Shown here in pieces: positions 9,263 through 17,742 of a stretch of 64,000 nt of DNA. The position numbers and the translations under genes are program-made. Numbering within the stretch: position 1 is the first letter of the stretch; every line of letters begins with the position of its first letter. The stretch is taken from assembly GCA_002708905.1 (NCBI GenBank), contig PAPM01000038.1, positions 49,079-113,078 on the forward strand, written 5' to 3'. The notes beneath the pieces were generated by a model, which was not told the origin of the DNA, did not search any database, and worked only from the letters and a program-made list of their open reading frames with translations. The DNA comes from Pseudomonadales bacterium (lineage in GTDB: Bacteria; Pseudomonadota; Gammaproteobacteria; Pseudomonadales; Ketobacteraceae).

Positions 9263-9285
9263 CGCTCAGGGTTGAACCCTGAGCG
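9263..9285. repeat. Perfect 23-bp palindrome between manB and bioA
   Basis: CGCTCAGGGTT and AACCCTGAGCG flank a single central G. It is a strong hairpin 31 bases after the manB stop and 50 before bioA. No T-run follows, so it is either a weak or Rho-aided terminator or an operator. Confidence 0.45.
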
Positions 9286-9335
9286 CCATCTGCTTACCCT
9301 AGTCAATCATTCCAATCATCCAATACGGTTATTTC

Positions 9336-10688
9336 ATGTCGTTAAACAAGCAACTTATGCAGCGGGATTTACAGGTTCTCTGGCATCCCTGCACCCAGAT
9401 GAAAGATCATGAAACCCTGCCGGTTATTCCCATTAAAAAAGGTGAGGGAATATGGCTGGAAGACTTCGATGGCAATCGCTATATGGATGCGGTCAGCTCC
9501 TGGTGGGTGAATATTTTTGGCCACGCCAATCCCCGCATCAATGATCGCATTAAACAGCAACTGGATAATCTGGAGCACGTCATCCTGGCGGGCTTCAGCC
9601 ACGAGCCGGTGATCGAGCTATCCGAAAAACTGGTGGCCATCACCCCGGACGGTCTGAACCGCTGCTTCTATGCTGACAACGGCTCATCCGGCATCGAAGT
9701 GGCGTTGAAAATGAGCTTTCACTACTGGCTCAATTCCGGCAACACCAAAAAAACCAAGTTCGTCACCTTGGGTAATTCCTATCATGGTGAGACGTTGGCG
9801 GCGTTGGCCGTGGGTAATGTGGACCTTTACAAGAAGACCTATGAACCCCTGCTCATGACCACCTTCACCGCCCCCAGCCCCGATTGCTACGAACGGGAAG
9901 CCGGTGAAAGCTGGGAGGACCACAGCCTGCGCAAGTTTGCCGAAATGGATGCCCTGCTGGCAAAGCATCACGAAGAAATCTGCGCGGTAATTGTAGAGCC
10001 TTTGGTGCAATGCGCCGGCTCCATGCGTATGTATCACCCGGTGTATCTGAAAAAATTGCGGGAGGCCTGTGACCGCTACAACGTGCATTTGATTGCCGAC
10101 GAGATTGCGGTGGGCTTTGGCCGCACCGGTACTCTGTTTGCCTGTGAACAGGCTGATATCGTCCCGGACTTTATGTGTTTATCGAAAGGATTAACAGCCG
10201 GTTATCTTCCGTTGTGTGCGGTGCTGACCCACGATCGCATCTACCAGGCATTCTATGATGATTACGATACCCTGCGTGGTTTCCTGCATTCCCACAGTTA
10301 TACCGGCAACCCATTGGCCTGCGCCGCCGCCCTGGCCACGCTGGATATCTTTGAACAGGATAATGTTATCGCCAACAACCAAACACTGATTCAAAAAATA
10401 GCGGACGCCACCGCTCATTTTGCTGATCACCCCCACGTGGCAGAGGTGCGTCAGACTGGCATGATTCTGGCGATCGAGATGGTCAAGGACAGAGCCAGCA
10501 AAGCTGCTTATCCCTGGCAGGAACGGCGCGGGTTGCGGGTTTACGAACACGGCCTGAAAAATCAGGCGCTGTTACGCCCACTGGGGAGTGTGGTTTATTT
10601 TATGCCACCCTACATTATTACCGAAGAACAGATTGATCATCTGGCCAAAGTGGCTTGGGATGGTATTGAACTGGCCACCAAGGATTAA
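9336..10688 (+). CDS. bioA: Adenosylmethionine-8-amino-7-oxononanoate aminotransferase BioA
   Basis: BioA (450 aa) transfers the amino group of S-adenosylmethionine to KAPA to give DAPA in biotin synthesis, with PLP as cofactor. Diagnostic features are LWHPCTQMKDHE near the N terminus, the SSWWVN substrate segment at about 54-59, DNGSSGIEVALKM near 114, the PLP-binding Asp in IADEIAVGFGRTG, and the Schiff-base lysine (about residue 284) in LSKGLTAGY. The rest of the biotin operon (bioBFCD) is absent here. From memory, bioA beside rsmE is also the arrangement in Pseudomonas. Confidence 0.96.
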   Translation: MSLNKQLMQRDLQVLWHPCTQMKDHETLPVIPIKKGEGIWLEDFDGNRYMDAVSSWWVNIFGHANPRINDRIKQQLDNLEHVILAGFSHEPVIELSEKLVAITPDGLNRCFYADNGSSGIEVALKMSFHYWLNSGNTKKTKFVTLGNSYHGETLAALAVGNVDLYKKTYEPLLMTTFTAPSPDCYEREAGESWEDHSLRKFAEMDALLAKHHEEICAVIVEPLVQCAGSMRMYHPVYLKKLREACDRYNVHLIADEIAVGFGRTGTLFACEQADIVPDFMCLSKGLTAGYLPLCAVLTHDRIYQAFYDDYDTLRGFLHSHSYTGNPLACAAALATLDIFEQDNVIANNQTLIQKIADATAHFADHPHVAEVRQTGMILAIEMVKDRASKAAYPWQERRGLRVYEHGLKNQALLRPLGSVVYFMPPYIITEEQIDHLAKVAWDGIELATKD

Positions 10689-10693
10689 AAAGA

Positions 10694-11161
10694 CTAAACA
10701 GATTCCAATTTTATTTTTAAATTTTCCAGTGCCTGCCGTGAGGTTTTCAACATTTGACGCTTCAAAGCAGGCAACAGAATTCGGGTCATGCCGGACACAT
10801 CAAAGGACAGGGTGCGCTTGAAGCAGGTCTGCTCGCCATCCGGTGACGGTACAGCGTCCAATTCATAGCGAATCACCAGCCAACCGTCACCGGTATCTCC
10901 GCGCACCTGCCACAATTCGTCAGGCACACTTTCCTCAACCACATAATGGGTTTGTCGTATTAACCTAGGCGGTAACGGCGCCAGAGGTTGCACGGCAATA
11001 ACTTCATCAAACTCATCCCCAACCTGTAACCGCTCCACCTCGGCCTGTGCTGATTGTGAATTCGGGTGCCACTCATGCCAAAGCCAGGGTTGGGTCACGT
11101 AAGCAAATACGCGCGCTCGAGCAACGGCAATCTGTATCTGGTTTTGCATAACAACTGACAT
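10694..11161 (-). CDS. SRPBCC (START-like) family protein
   Basis: A 155-residue protein with the helix-grip fold of the SRPBCC superfamily. It begins with a strand-helix pattern QIQIAVARARVFAYVTQPWLWHEWHP, typical of the polyketide cyclase/dehydrase-like group, and ends in a long amphipathic helix (KRQMLKTSRQALENLK). Such proteins bind hydrophobic ligands in a cavity. An AAGGA ribosome site precedes the ATG. It starts 29 bases after the TetR gene stop on the same strand, so the pair probably forms an operon; it converges on bioA with only five bases between stop codons. Ligand unknown. Confidence 0.7.
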   Translation of the reverse strand: MSVVMQNQIQIAVARARVFAYVTQPWLWHEWHPNSQSAQAEVERLQVGDEFDEVIAVQPLAPLPPRLIRQTHYVVEESVPDELWQVRGDTGDGWLVIRYELDAVPSPDGEQTCFKRTLSFDVSGMTRILLPALKRQMLKTSRQALENLKIKLESV

Positions 11162-11190
11162 GGTTTTTCCTTTTTATATTTTTATTGCGA

Positions 11191-11817
11191 TCAATGCCCC
11201 GCAATCCAGCTCTGAATCCTTACTGACAGCACCTGCAGTATCTCATCCCGGTCAATGTCTGCCGGAGGATCGAGAATCATCTGGATAATGGAGTTGGAAA
11301 CCAGGTTCACGATCAAATACAAACTGGCCTCTTGATGTTGCATGGCCACCTTCTGCCCCGCCTGATCACGCATCTGTCGGGAGAACTCGATCAACCTGGG
11401 CACAATACCCCGCACTACAGGCAATTGGTTGGTATAAGGCACTTCATAGTAGAACACCTGCAACAATTCCCGCTCCTGGGACAACACCGCATAAATGGTT
11501 TGAATCCAGTGATGCACCGCTTTATCCGGTGCCTGGGTCAGCACCTCCGGCACCGCCAATGTAAGCTGTTCCATTACCCGCAGCACCAGACGTTCTGCTA
11601 CTTGCGCCACGATGGCATCCTTATGGGGGAAATATTCATACAGTGATGCGATCGCCACGCCGGCCCGCTCCGCCACATGGTTGGTGGTCACCGCCTGATA
11701 CCCCATCTCCCCCAAAAGCCTAGTACAGGCCTCCACCAAGGCATCAAAGGTAACCCTGGAACGGGCCTGCCGTGGCTGTTTTCTCAGTGCGAAATCATAC
11801 TGTTGCGGCATTTCCAT
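11191..11817 (-). CDS. TetR/AcrR family transcriptional regulator
   Basis: A 208-residue TetR-type repressor. The N-terminal HTH is clear: residues about 12-60 include TFDALVEACTRLLGEMGYQAVTT region followed by VAERAGVAIASLYEYFPHKDAI, the conserved recognition helix. The C-terminal ligand domain is divergent. I chose ATG 11817, preceded by GGGG, because the 27 extra residues from an upstream in-frame start are non-conserved and overlap the promoter. It is divergent from the MpaB-like gene and upstream of the SRPBCC gene, both probable targets. Confidence 0.85.
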   Translation of the reverse strand: MEMPQQYDFALRKQPRQARSRVTFDALVEACTRLLGEMGYQAVTTNHVAERAGVAIASLYEYFPHKDAIVAQVAERLVLRVMEQLTLAVPEVLTQAPDKAVHHWIQTIYAVLSQERELLQVFYYEVPYTNQLPVVRGIVPRLIEFSRQMRDQAGQKVAMQHQEASLYLIVNLVSNSIIQMILDPPADIDRDEILQVLSVRIQSWIAGH

Positions 11818-11856
11818 AAACCCCGGCAGGCACCTTTGCAAACCCGAGTAAAACCG

Positions 11857-11866
11857 AGTAATTACT
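11857..11866. promoter_or_regulatory. Possible TetR operator in the divergent promoter region
   Basis: AGTAATTACT is a perfect 10-bp palindrome in the 106-bp divergent gap, preceded by two direct copies of CCGAGTAA. Size and place suit a TetR-family site, but the link is inferred. Confidence 0.35.
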
Positions 11867-11923
11867 AGGATTAGAATACACTTATCCTCTACCAGCACAA
11901 CCCTTTCGACCTAAGGTGATGTT

Positions 11924-12742
11924 ATGGAAAACACCCGAGAAAGCCTGGCCATTCGCTACGGCGGCGATCTGCGTAATCTTCTGATGAGCAACCGCACCTT
12001 CGTTCTGCAACTGGCCCATCCTTCAGTGGGTGCCGGCGTGGTGCAGCACTCCAACTTTCGCAATGATCCCTGGAGTCGTTTACGGGAAATTGCTTACTCA
12101 GGTAACCAGATGATGTTCAACGGGCATGACGCGGCGGTTGCAGAGGGTGACCGCCTGCGGGAAATGCACCGCCACATCAAAGGTGTGAACGCCCACGGGG
12201 AGCAATACCATGCACTGAATCCCGAGGTGTATGGCTGGGTGCACTTCGTGTTTTACGAAAGCACGCTGACCTGTCATCAACTGTTCGGCCAGCCGGTCGC
12301 AGAGCAGGAACAGGAAATTTTGTTTCAGAACTGGTTGGAATCGGGGCAGTACTTCGGCCTGCGGGAACAAGATTTACCGACTTCACAGGAGGCCTAATGG
12401 TCCAAATGGCAGCAGATGATGCGCGATCAACTGGAAAGCAACGACGCCATCGAGTTCATCATCAACCTGCAACAACATCGACCCGCGCCACCACCCCGTC
12501 TGGACTGGCTTCCCGGGCCGCTGTGGAGCGCCATCTGGAAACCACTGGCCCGGGAAGCGGATCTGATCACGGTAGGCACCCTGCCTGAGTCACTGCGGGA
12601 AAAGCTTAATCTCAGTTGGAACAGCAAACAGCAGCAACGTTTCGATCGGTTCAGAAACCGCATACAACGACTGTTTAACCGGATGCCCCAAGACTGGCGC
12701 CTGATGCCGGAGGCCCGGCGGCGTTTAGCCCAGATCCATTAG
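11924..12742 (+). pseudogene. MpaB-like oxygenase (DUF2236) gene interrupted by an in-frame TAA
   Basis: Two reading segments lie in the same frame and are separated only by a TAA at 12395-12397. The first 157 codons carry the DUF2236 features NRTFVLQLAHPSVGAGVVQHS, FRNDPWSRL and YGWVHFVFYEST; the second continues directly as WSKWQQMMRDQLESNDAIEF and ends at 12742. Read through, the product would be 272 residues, a normal DUF2236 length. These haem-dependent oxygenase-like proteins (MpaB, latex-clearing Lcp relatives) act on hydrophobic substrates. A TAT or TAC tyrosine codon mutated to TAA would explain the break. The two parts could also be separately translated, as ATGs exist at 12416 and 12419, but the second part lacks the conserved core. 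Confidence 0.8.
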
Positions 12743-13252
12743 CAGCAGATCCGTATCGCCGACATCAACACCCATCTGCGTCAACAGCGTGGTGACCTGT
12801 CCCCGGTGATGGGTCTGATGGTTGAACCAGTGGCACAGTGCCTTGTTGAGCGTGAATTCCAAGGTCGTCCCGTCCACCAAACGGTGCGTCATAGGGACGC
12901 TGAGATCAGCATCGTTGGCTTCCATAGCTTGCATGCAGCGAATAATTTGCTTGTCGATCCGCTTGCGCCAGGCCGTCAGCCCCGCCAGGTCTTCGTAAAC
13001 AATCTGATCCAGGGCGGTAATCTTAATCGGCTTGCCCAGGCCATCCAGCAACACAGACACCGACTTGTCATCAGCAAACCGGCTCAACCAATAGGTATCA
13101 GCAATCAGGATATGATTCAAGGTGCGGCAGACGGACCCGAAAAACGCACCCCGATCTTCCGTAAACTGCCCCGGCTGTAAACGCACGCAAGCCTTATAGA
13201 GGCGGTTATTCATGGCCTGGTTGTAGCGGGCCCAGGTCAAAAACGTCATCAT
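12725..13252 (-). CDS. DinB family protein
   Basis: A 175-residue four-helix DinB-fold protein. The expected metal-binding histidines are present: one in LNHILIADTYW (about residues 46-56) and a pair in WFNHQTHHRGQVTTLL (about 142-157). DinB-like proteins include thiol-dependent transferases and others of unknown role, so no reaction is assigned. Its start overlaps the stop of the upstream small membrane protein (ATGA), which implies coupling, and its last 18 bases overlap the end of the broken MpaB-like gene on the other strand. Confidence 0.85.
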   Translation of the reverse strand: MMTFLTWARYNQAMNNRLYKACVRLQPGQFTEDRGAFFGSVCRTLNHILIADTYWLSRFADDKSVSVLLDGLGKPIKITALDQIVYEDLAGLTAWRKRIDKQIIRCMQAMEANDADLSVPMTHRLVDGTTLEFTLNKALCHWFNHQTHHRGQVTTLLTQMGVDVGDTDLLLMDLG

Positions 13253-13608
13253 CCACCGATATCCTTATGCTCCAGTTTGCGAATTTCGCTGATCAACTGA
13301 CGTGCCAGATCCCGCGTATCCGCCTTGATCATGCCCAGACCGGTGGTGATCAGCAGCTTGATCACGGAGATGAACAGGAACCCGGTCAGTATGATCGAGA
13401 GCATACCACTGATTTTGAAGAACCCCACGGGCAACACCATAGCACCCTGTTGCAGGCTGATGGTGCGATCTGCTTCCGGTAGACTGACCAGCATGCGGTA
13501 AATGGGAAATTGATCCGGGGATTTAACATAAACACCTAACTGGTTCAGCCCTACCACCAACAGGGCAATTCCCAGCAGCAAAAACAGATAGCCCATCAGC
13601 TTTGTCAT
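13249..13608 (-). CDS. Small membrane protein of unknown function
   Basis: A 119-residue protein with two predicted membrane helices, about residues 4-24 (GYLFLLLGIALLVVGLNQL) and 65-90 (SGMLSIILTGFLFISVIKLL), followed by a charged cytoplasmic tail. I recognise no domain. The ATG at 13608 is chosen because GAGGTGA lies four bases upstream; a longer form would begin at 13647. It is co-directional and overlapping with the DinB gene and divergent from rsmE. Confidence 0.6.
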   Translation of the reverse strand: MTKLMGYLFLLLGIALLVVGLNQLGVYVKSPDQFPIYRMLVSLPEADRTISLQQGAMVLPVGFFKISGMLSIILTGFLFISVIKLLITTGLGMIKADTRDLARQLISEIRKLEHKDIGG

Positions 13609-13700
13609 ATTCACCTCAGTCATCGTAATGGGGACAGCAGTGGCCATTGTGTTCTAAAATGGAGAGTAAGCCCATAGCCGAGATTGCTGAAACCCGCCTT

Positions 13701-14435
13701 ATGCGTACGCCTCGAATTTTCCAGAACCAACCGCTACTTGAAGGTAATACCGTTCAATTGGATGAAAACGGAAGTCGGCACCTTAGCAAAGTGCTGCGTA
13801 TGGAAGAAGGCGCTCCGGTGATTCTGTTTAACGGCACCGGTGGCGAATACCACGGCCAGATTACCGAAATAGACAAGAAATGGGTAAAAGTGTCACTGGA
13901 TTTCTTTAATGAGGTGGATCGCGTTTCCCCGGTACACCTGCATCTGGGGCAGGTCTTGGGAAAGGGCGATCATATGGATTATGCCCTGCAAAAGGCCGTG
14001 GAATTGGGCGTCTCTGAAATCACGCCCTTGCTGAGCCAGCGTTGTGAGGTAAAGCTGTCGTCACAACGTATGGAACGCAAGATGGAGCAATGGCGCCACC
14101 TGCTGATCAGCGCCTGTGAGCAATGCGGGATGAACATCGTACCCACACTGAATCCCCCGATGACCCTGCTGCGTTGGGCAGAAACCGTGGCAGCGGAGCG
14201 CAAGTGGATTCTGCATACGGAAGATCTGCCTACCAATCCGTTCAGCGCGGAAGCCCCGCAAAGCCTGTGTTTTGCAGTGGGCCCGGAAGGTGGTTTCAAT
14301 GCCGATGAAGTGGAACATGCCAAGGATTTCGGTTTCGACTGTATCACCCTGGGCCCGCGGATCTGGCGTACGGAAACCGCTCCGGCTGTTCTGCTGAGCC
14401 TGATACAACTCACCTGGGGTGACTTCCTGGTTTAA
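13701..14435 (+). CDS. rsmE: 16S rRNA (uracil1498-N3)-methyltransferase RsmE
   Basis: RsmE (244 aa) methylates U1498 of 16S rRNA with SAM. It is a SPOUT-class enzyme with an N-terminal PUA-like domain (SRHLSKVLRMEEGAPVILF) and the C-terminal knot containing AVGPEGGFNADEVE and LGPRIWRTETAPAVLLSL. The start MRTPRIFQNQPL is the usual N terminus, so ATG 13701 is preferred over in-frame starts at 13647 or 13659. Length matches the 243-residue E. coli protein. Confidence 0.95.
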   Translation: MRTPRIFQNQPLLEGNTVQLDENGSRHLSKVLRMEEGAPVILFNGTGGEYHGQITEIDKKWVKVSLDFFNEVDRVSPVHLHLGQVLGKGDHMDYALQKAVELGVSEITPLLSQRCEVKLSSQRMERKMEQWRHLLISACEQCGMNIVPTLNPPMTLLRWAETVAAERKWILHTEDLPTNPFSAEAPQSLCFAVGPEGGFNADEVEHAKDFGFDCITLGPRIWRTETAPAVLLSLIQLTWGDFLV

Positions 14436-14448
14436 GGGCGAACCCCGA

Positions 14449-15033
14449 TTAATAGGGGTCCACCTGATGGGCATCGATGCGATAACCGGCGTGGGCAAGG
14501 TCCCCCACAAACAGCTCTGTTTTCAGCACGCCGGTAACCCAAACCACATCATACAGTTTACGAATCTCCGCCCCCTCCTTCTCCTTCGTTCTCACCAGTA
14601 TGGTTTGATTGGCCGGTGGTGGCGGCACATGAATACAAGCGCCAAAATAGGGAACCAGCAGAAACTCAGATGTACGCTTGCCGTCAGTTTCCAGCGGCAC
14701 CACATAACCCGGTATTTTTACCAGCGCATTGTTTAACTCCGGTTTCACCGGAGCCGCTTTGTAAGCCGCATCGATCTTCGCCATCATTTCTTTCAGAATG
14801 GGATCGTCGTCGGCCAACTCACTCAGGCGATATTTGGTGTCATATTCCGCCACAATCAGATCCGCGTTGTAGCCGTCCGGAATCAAATCTTCCCATTCGA
14901 TTTCCCTGGGTTGATTGTCCGCTGCCTGTAATGCCATGCACAACATCAGGTTGGCCATCAGGATCAATATCCAGGACACAGTTCTTTTGATCATCGTCGT
15001 TATCACCGTTGTTATCACCGTTGTTATCCTCAT
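14449..15033 (-). CDS. DUF3299 family secreted protein
   Basis: A 194-residue protein of the DUF3299 family, recognisable from IPGYVVPLE, FLLVPYFGACIHVPPPPAN and VTGVL. A hydrophobic segment with Ala-x-Ala-like end (SWILILMANLMLCMALQA) gives a signal peptide, so it is periplasmic. It is the last gene of the leftward ABC transporter cluster; from memory, DUF3299 proteins accompany the zinc-regulated zrg transporter of Vibrio. The start is uncertain: ATG 15033 would put a tandem ITTV repeat before the signal peptide, while ATG 14994 (MIKRTVSW) gives a more ordinary one. Confidence 0.75.
   Translation of the reverse strand: MRITTVITTVITTMIKRTVSWILILMANLMLCMALQAADNQPREIEWEDLIPDGYNADLIVAEYDTKYRLSELADDDPILKEMMAKIDAAYKAAPVKPELNNALVKIPGYVVPLETDGKRTSEFLLVPYFGACIHVPPPPANQTILVRTKEKEGAEIRKLYDVVWVTGVLKTELFVGDLAHAGYRIDAHQVDPY
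14994..15031 (-). repeat. 12-bp tandem repeat at the DUF3299 start
   Basis: On the minus strand ATAACAACGGTG occurs twice in tandem, followed by a degenerate third copy ATAACGACGATG that ends in the second candidate start codon. It encodes ITTV-ITTV-ITTM between the two possible starts. Confidence 0.7.
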
Positions 15034-15047
15034 TTTGGAATTCAGCT

Positions 15048-16307
15048 TTACAGGCGGACGGTCATGCCGTCTGCCAGGGAATAACGGTAGGCACGATAGG
15101 CCGGTATCAGGCCCACCAGGAGGCCACAGCCAAACGCAAGACCCAGCAGTAGCCATTCGCTGGCAGACAACCACCGAATTGGTAAGTACAGGCCCCATTC
15201 CTGCTGCAGTATGGGTGCGACGATGCCCTGCAGGGCCAGCATACCCACCACGCCAAGCAGCAGACTGCACAGCATGACAATGATCGCCTCGCCCTGCACC
15301 AGAGCGAAAATATGCAGTGGTCGTGCACCCACCGAGCGCAGCACGGCCATTTCCCGACGCCGCTCATTGAGGCTGGTGAGCATGGCCGTTGCCATACCGG
15401 TAACACCCACCAGCACCACCATTAACGACACCGCCATCAACGCCTGCTGCGCCAGTGCCATGGTGTCCCATAATTCCTGTAAAGCCACTCCCGGCAAAGC
15501 GGCCAACAAGGGTTCCTGGGAATAGTCGTTCACAAAGCGCTGCACTCGGAACACGGCCATTGGCGAATTCAAACCGAGCATCACCGCCGTCAACGATTTC
15601 GGTTGCAGCGCCGACACGTCGAGAGCGGACTGCCTGATGCGCGCCAGTGCGGTAGGCCGACCGCCTTCCCAACCAATGTGAATGGCTTCAATCCCTTCCA
15701 GACGAACGTGAACCGCGCGGTCAACCGGAGTGCCGGTTTTTTCCAGAATCCCCACGATACGAAACGGGCTGTTGCCATGCTCCATCAGACTCACGTCACC
15801 AGTGCCGTGGGACAGGGTAACGGACTGCCCGAGACTGTAGCCAAGCTCACGGGCCACATCGGCACCCAGTACCGCATCATAGACACCTTCAAAAACATTG
15901 CCCTGGGCAAAGCTCAGCCGTTGTTTCCGGCCAAACCGGTAATACTGAAAATAATCGCGGTTGGTGCCCAGTACCCGAAAACCCCGATGGGAATCGCCGA
16001 GGGATAACGGAATCGTCCAGGCCACATCCGGATGCTGCCGGATGTCAGCATAACTTTCCCAGGATATATTGTTGGTGGCGTTACCGATGCGAAATATGGA
16101 ATACAACAGCAGTTGTACCTGGCCACTGCGGGCACCCACAATCAAATCCGTGCCGGAAACTGTATTGGCAAAGCTCTCCCTGGCTTCATGCCGCAAGCGC
16201 TCCACACTCAATAACAACAGGACACTGAGGCCGATGGAGACGACAGTGAGAGTAAAGGAAAAGCGCCGGTTTTTAATGCTTTTCAGTGCCAGTGAAAACA
16301 GGTTCAT
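15048..16307 (-). CDS. ABC transporter permease, FtsX/MacB-like
   Basis: A 419-residue inner-membrane permease of the FtsX/LolC type. It has one N-terminal helix (residues about 17-37), a large periplasmic domain, and three C-terminal helices (about 285-310, 340-365, 385-407). The cytoplasmic loop LTSLNERRREMAVLRSVGA contacts the ATPase and is diagnostic. Such permeases extract lipoproteins, export peptides or act mechanically rather than importing solutes. Its start codon overlaps the ATPase stop (TGATG). Context suggests a zinc-linked role together with DUF2796 and DUF3299 proteins. Confidence 0.88.
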   Translation of the reverse strand: MNLFSLALKSIKNRRFSFTLTVVSIGLSVLLLLSVERLRHEARESFANTVSGTDLIVGARSGQVQLLLYSIFRIGNATNNISWESYADIRQHPDVAWTIPLSLGDSHRGFRVLGTNRDYFQYYRFGRKQRLSFAQGNVFEGVYDAVLGADVARELGYSLGQSVTLSHGTGDVSLMEHGNSPFRIVGILEKTGTPVDRAVHVRLEGIEAIHIGWEGGRPTALARIRQSALDVSALQPKSLTAVMLGLNSPMAVFRVQRFVNDYSQEPLLAALPGVALQELWDTMALAQQALMAVSLMVVLVGVTGMATAMLTSLNERRREMAVLRSVGARPLHIFALVQGEAIIVMLCSLLLGVVGMLALQGIVAPILQQEWGLYLPIRWLSASEWLLLGLAFGCGLLVGLIPAYRAYRYSLADGMTVRL

Positions 16308-17017
16308 CAGGCGGTTCCCCCCTGCATGGCCAGGGTGATATCCTGCAAATGGATGTGGCGCTGAAAACCGGATTCCAATGCGTCATCATGACTGACAAAC
16401 AACAGCGTTGTGTTTCCGCGCTGACACTCTTCCTGTAACAGGGACAGAAAGGCCTGACGTCGATCCGCATCCAGCGCCGAGGTAGGTTCATCCGCAATCA
16501 CCAGTTCCGGACTGCCTATTAACGCCCGCGCCACGGCCACACGCTGCTGTTGGCCGACGCTCAACTCTGTTACCGGCACCCGCAACAGATCGGATGCCAA
16601 ATCCAGATGGTCCAATAAGCGTTCCGCCGCTGTCTGCGGTGTTTCACCGGCCGCACGAATCCGTCGCATCCGCGCTTTGGAAAAATGGCACGGTAGCAAT
16701 ACATTTTCCAACACCGAAAGATACGGTATCAGATTGAACATCTGAAATATAAATCCAATGTGATCAGCACGAATGCGATCCCGCTGTGCCCCACTCATTG
16801 CACAAAGATTTCGCCCCAGCACGCTCACTTCCCCGACTTGGGGGGACAAGATCCCCCCCACCAGATTAAGAAGCGTGGTCTTGCCACTACCACTGGGGCC
16901 TTTCACGAAGACCTGTTCACCGGCCGCCACATGCAACGCCGGAATATCCAGAATCGGTCGTTCCTGATTCCAATGAAAGCGGACGCTGTGCAAACGAATT
17001 GCATCGCCTGTGTTCAT
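16307..17017 (-). CDS. ABC transporter ATP-binding protein, LolD/MacB-like
   Basis: A 236-residue ABC ATPase with Walker A GPSGSGKTTLL (about 39-49), Q-loop IFQMFNLIPYLSV, signature LSVGQQQRVAVARAL, Walker B LVIADEPTSALD and switch His in LFVSHDD. The Q-loop and signature place it in the LolD/MacB/FtsE branch. It is coupled to the permease gene by a one-base overlap and follows the DUF2796 gene by 35 bases, so the four genes are likely one leftward operon. Confidence 0.92.
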   Translation of the reverse strand: MNTGDAIRLHSVRFHWNQERPILDIPALHVAAGEQVFVKGPSGSGKTTLLNLVGGILSPQVGEVSVLGRNLCAMSGAQRDRIRADHIGFIFQMFNLIPYLSVLENVLLPCHFSKARMRRIRAAGETPQTAAERLLDHLDLASDLLRVPVTELSVGQQQRVAVARALIGSPELVIADEPTSALDADRRQAFLSLLQEECQRGNTTLLFVSHDDALESGFQRHIHLQDITLAMQGGTA

Positions 17018-17052
17018 GAACGCGCTCCTTAACTCAGTTAATTGCTCTCAGT

Positions 17053-17664
17053 CTATTGCAGGTTCAACACTGCCTGCTGCGGCGTTGCCTTCATACCTTG
17101 CTGGCCGGCAGGACCAATAAACTGAACACTCAGACGGCTGACTCCGGAGAAGTCCTGAAAAATCTCGAAGCGAAGCTGTTTTAATTGTTTCCCGTCCCGG
17201 CATTCAAACCGGTAAAACAACGTAAAGTCAGCATGAGTCTCTTCATCTTCTCCGTGGTCGGCATCATGGTCATGGTGATCATCTTGATGGGCTTCGTGGT
17301 GATCCTCGTCATGCTGATCCGCTTCCAGCAACGCCGACTTCACGTCCACTTGCGTCTGGCTGCATTGCGCCTCCGGGTTGGGAACAAACAAGGACAAGCC
17401 ATCACGCAGTCTGGCGACAGCCGCTTCCAATGTCTTATGCTCTTGTTCCGTTGCAGGGGCATGTTCAAACCCCACCAGATCATGGGCCGGTATGGACAAC
17501 TCCAACATCAGCCGGTTTCCATCCAACGCTACATCGGCACGGCCCACACCATGCACATGCGCATCATGCTGACGATGCCCGGATTCTGCCGCCACCACGG
17601 GCAGCGCAATCACCACGGGTAGTGCCATGGAGGCCAATGCCACCACGCCAAATTTTTTCCACAT
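17053..17664 (-). CDS. Histidine-rich DUF2796 periplasmic protein (ZrgA-like)
   Basis: A 203-residue secreted protein. The signal peptide covers residues 1-26 (cleavage after LPVVAAES region). Two histidine-rich stretches follow: HRQHDAHVHG at 30-39 and a very dense His/Asp run at 118-144 suited to zinc binding. Between them PAHDLVGFEHAP is the DUF2796 signature. A family member, ZrgA of Vibrio cholerae, is tied to zinc uptake with neighbouring ABC genes, as I recall. I chose ATG 17664 with TTGGAG nine bases upstream. A perfect GCAAACGTTTGC palindrome sits just before it. Confidence 0.85.
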   Translation of the reverse strand: MWKKFGVVALASMALPVVIALPVVAAESGHRQHDAHVHGVGRADVALDGNRLMLELSIPAHDLVGFEHAPATEQEHKTLEAAVARLRDGLSLFVPNPEAQCSQTQVDVKSALLEADQHDEDHHEAHQDDHHDHDADHGEDEETHADFTLFYRFECRDGKQLKQLRFEIFQDFSGVSRLSVQFIGPAGQQGMKATPQQAVLNLQ

Positions 17665-17676
17665 AATTTTCTCCAA

Positions 17677-17692
17677 TAGCAAACGTTTGCGT
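17677..17692. promoter_or_regulatory. LacI/PurR-type palindrome before the DUF2796 gene
   Basis: GCAAACGTTTGC (17679-17690) is a perfect 12-bp palindrome. With flanks it differs from the E. coli PurR box pattern ANGCAANCGNTTNCNT at one position. It lies 15 bases upstream of the ATG. A LacI-family site is possible; no such regulator is in the window. Confidence 0.3.
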
Positions 17693-17742
17693 TCTTCTGG
17701 GGAAGTGCAAATGTGTTAATTCAATATATGAGATTGCAGCGG

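Noticed and set aside
12397..12588. A 63-codon frame overlapping the MpaB-like gene
   Set aside because: It is in another frame from the conserved protein and shows repetitive Arg/Thr composition without any family features; the in-frame continuation explains the region.
14449..15270. Longer form of the DUF3299 protein starting at 15270
   Set aside because: The extra 79 residues overlap the permease gene in another frame and precede the signal peptide.
17708..17736. AT-rich sequence CAAATGTGTTAATT... upstream of the DUF2796 gene as a Zur box
   Set aside because: The left half resembles a Zur half site, but the right half matches poorly, so I do not report it as a site.
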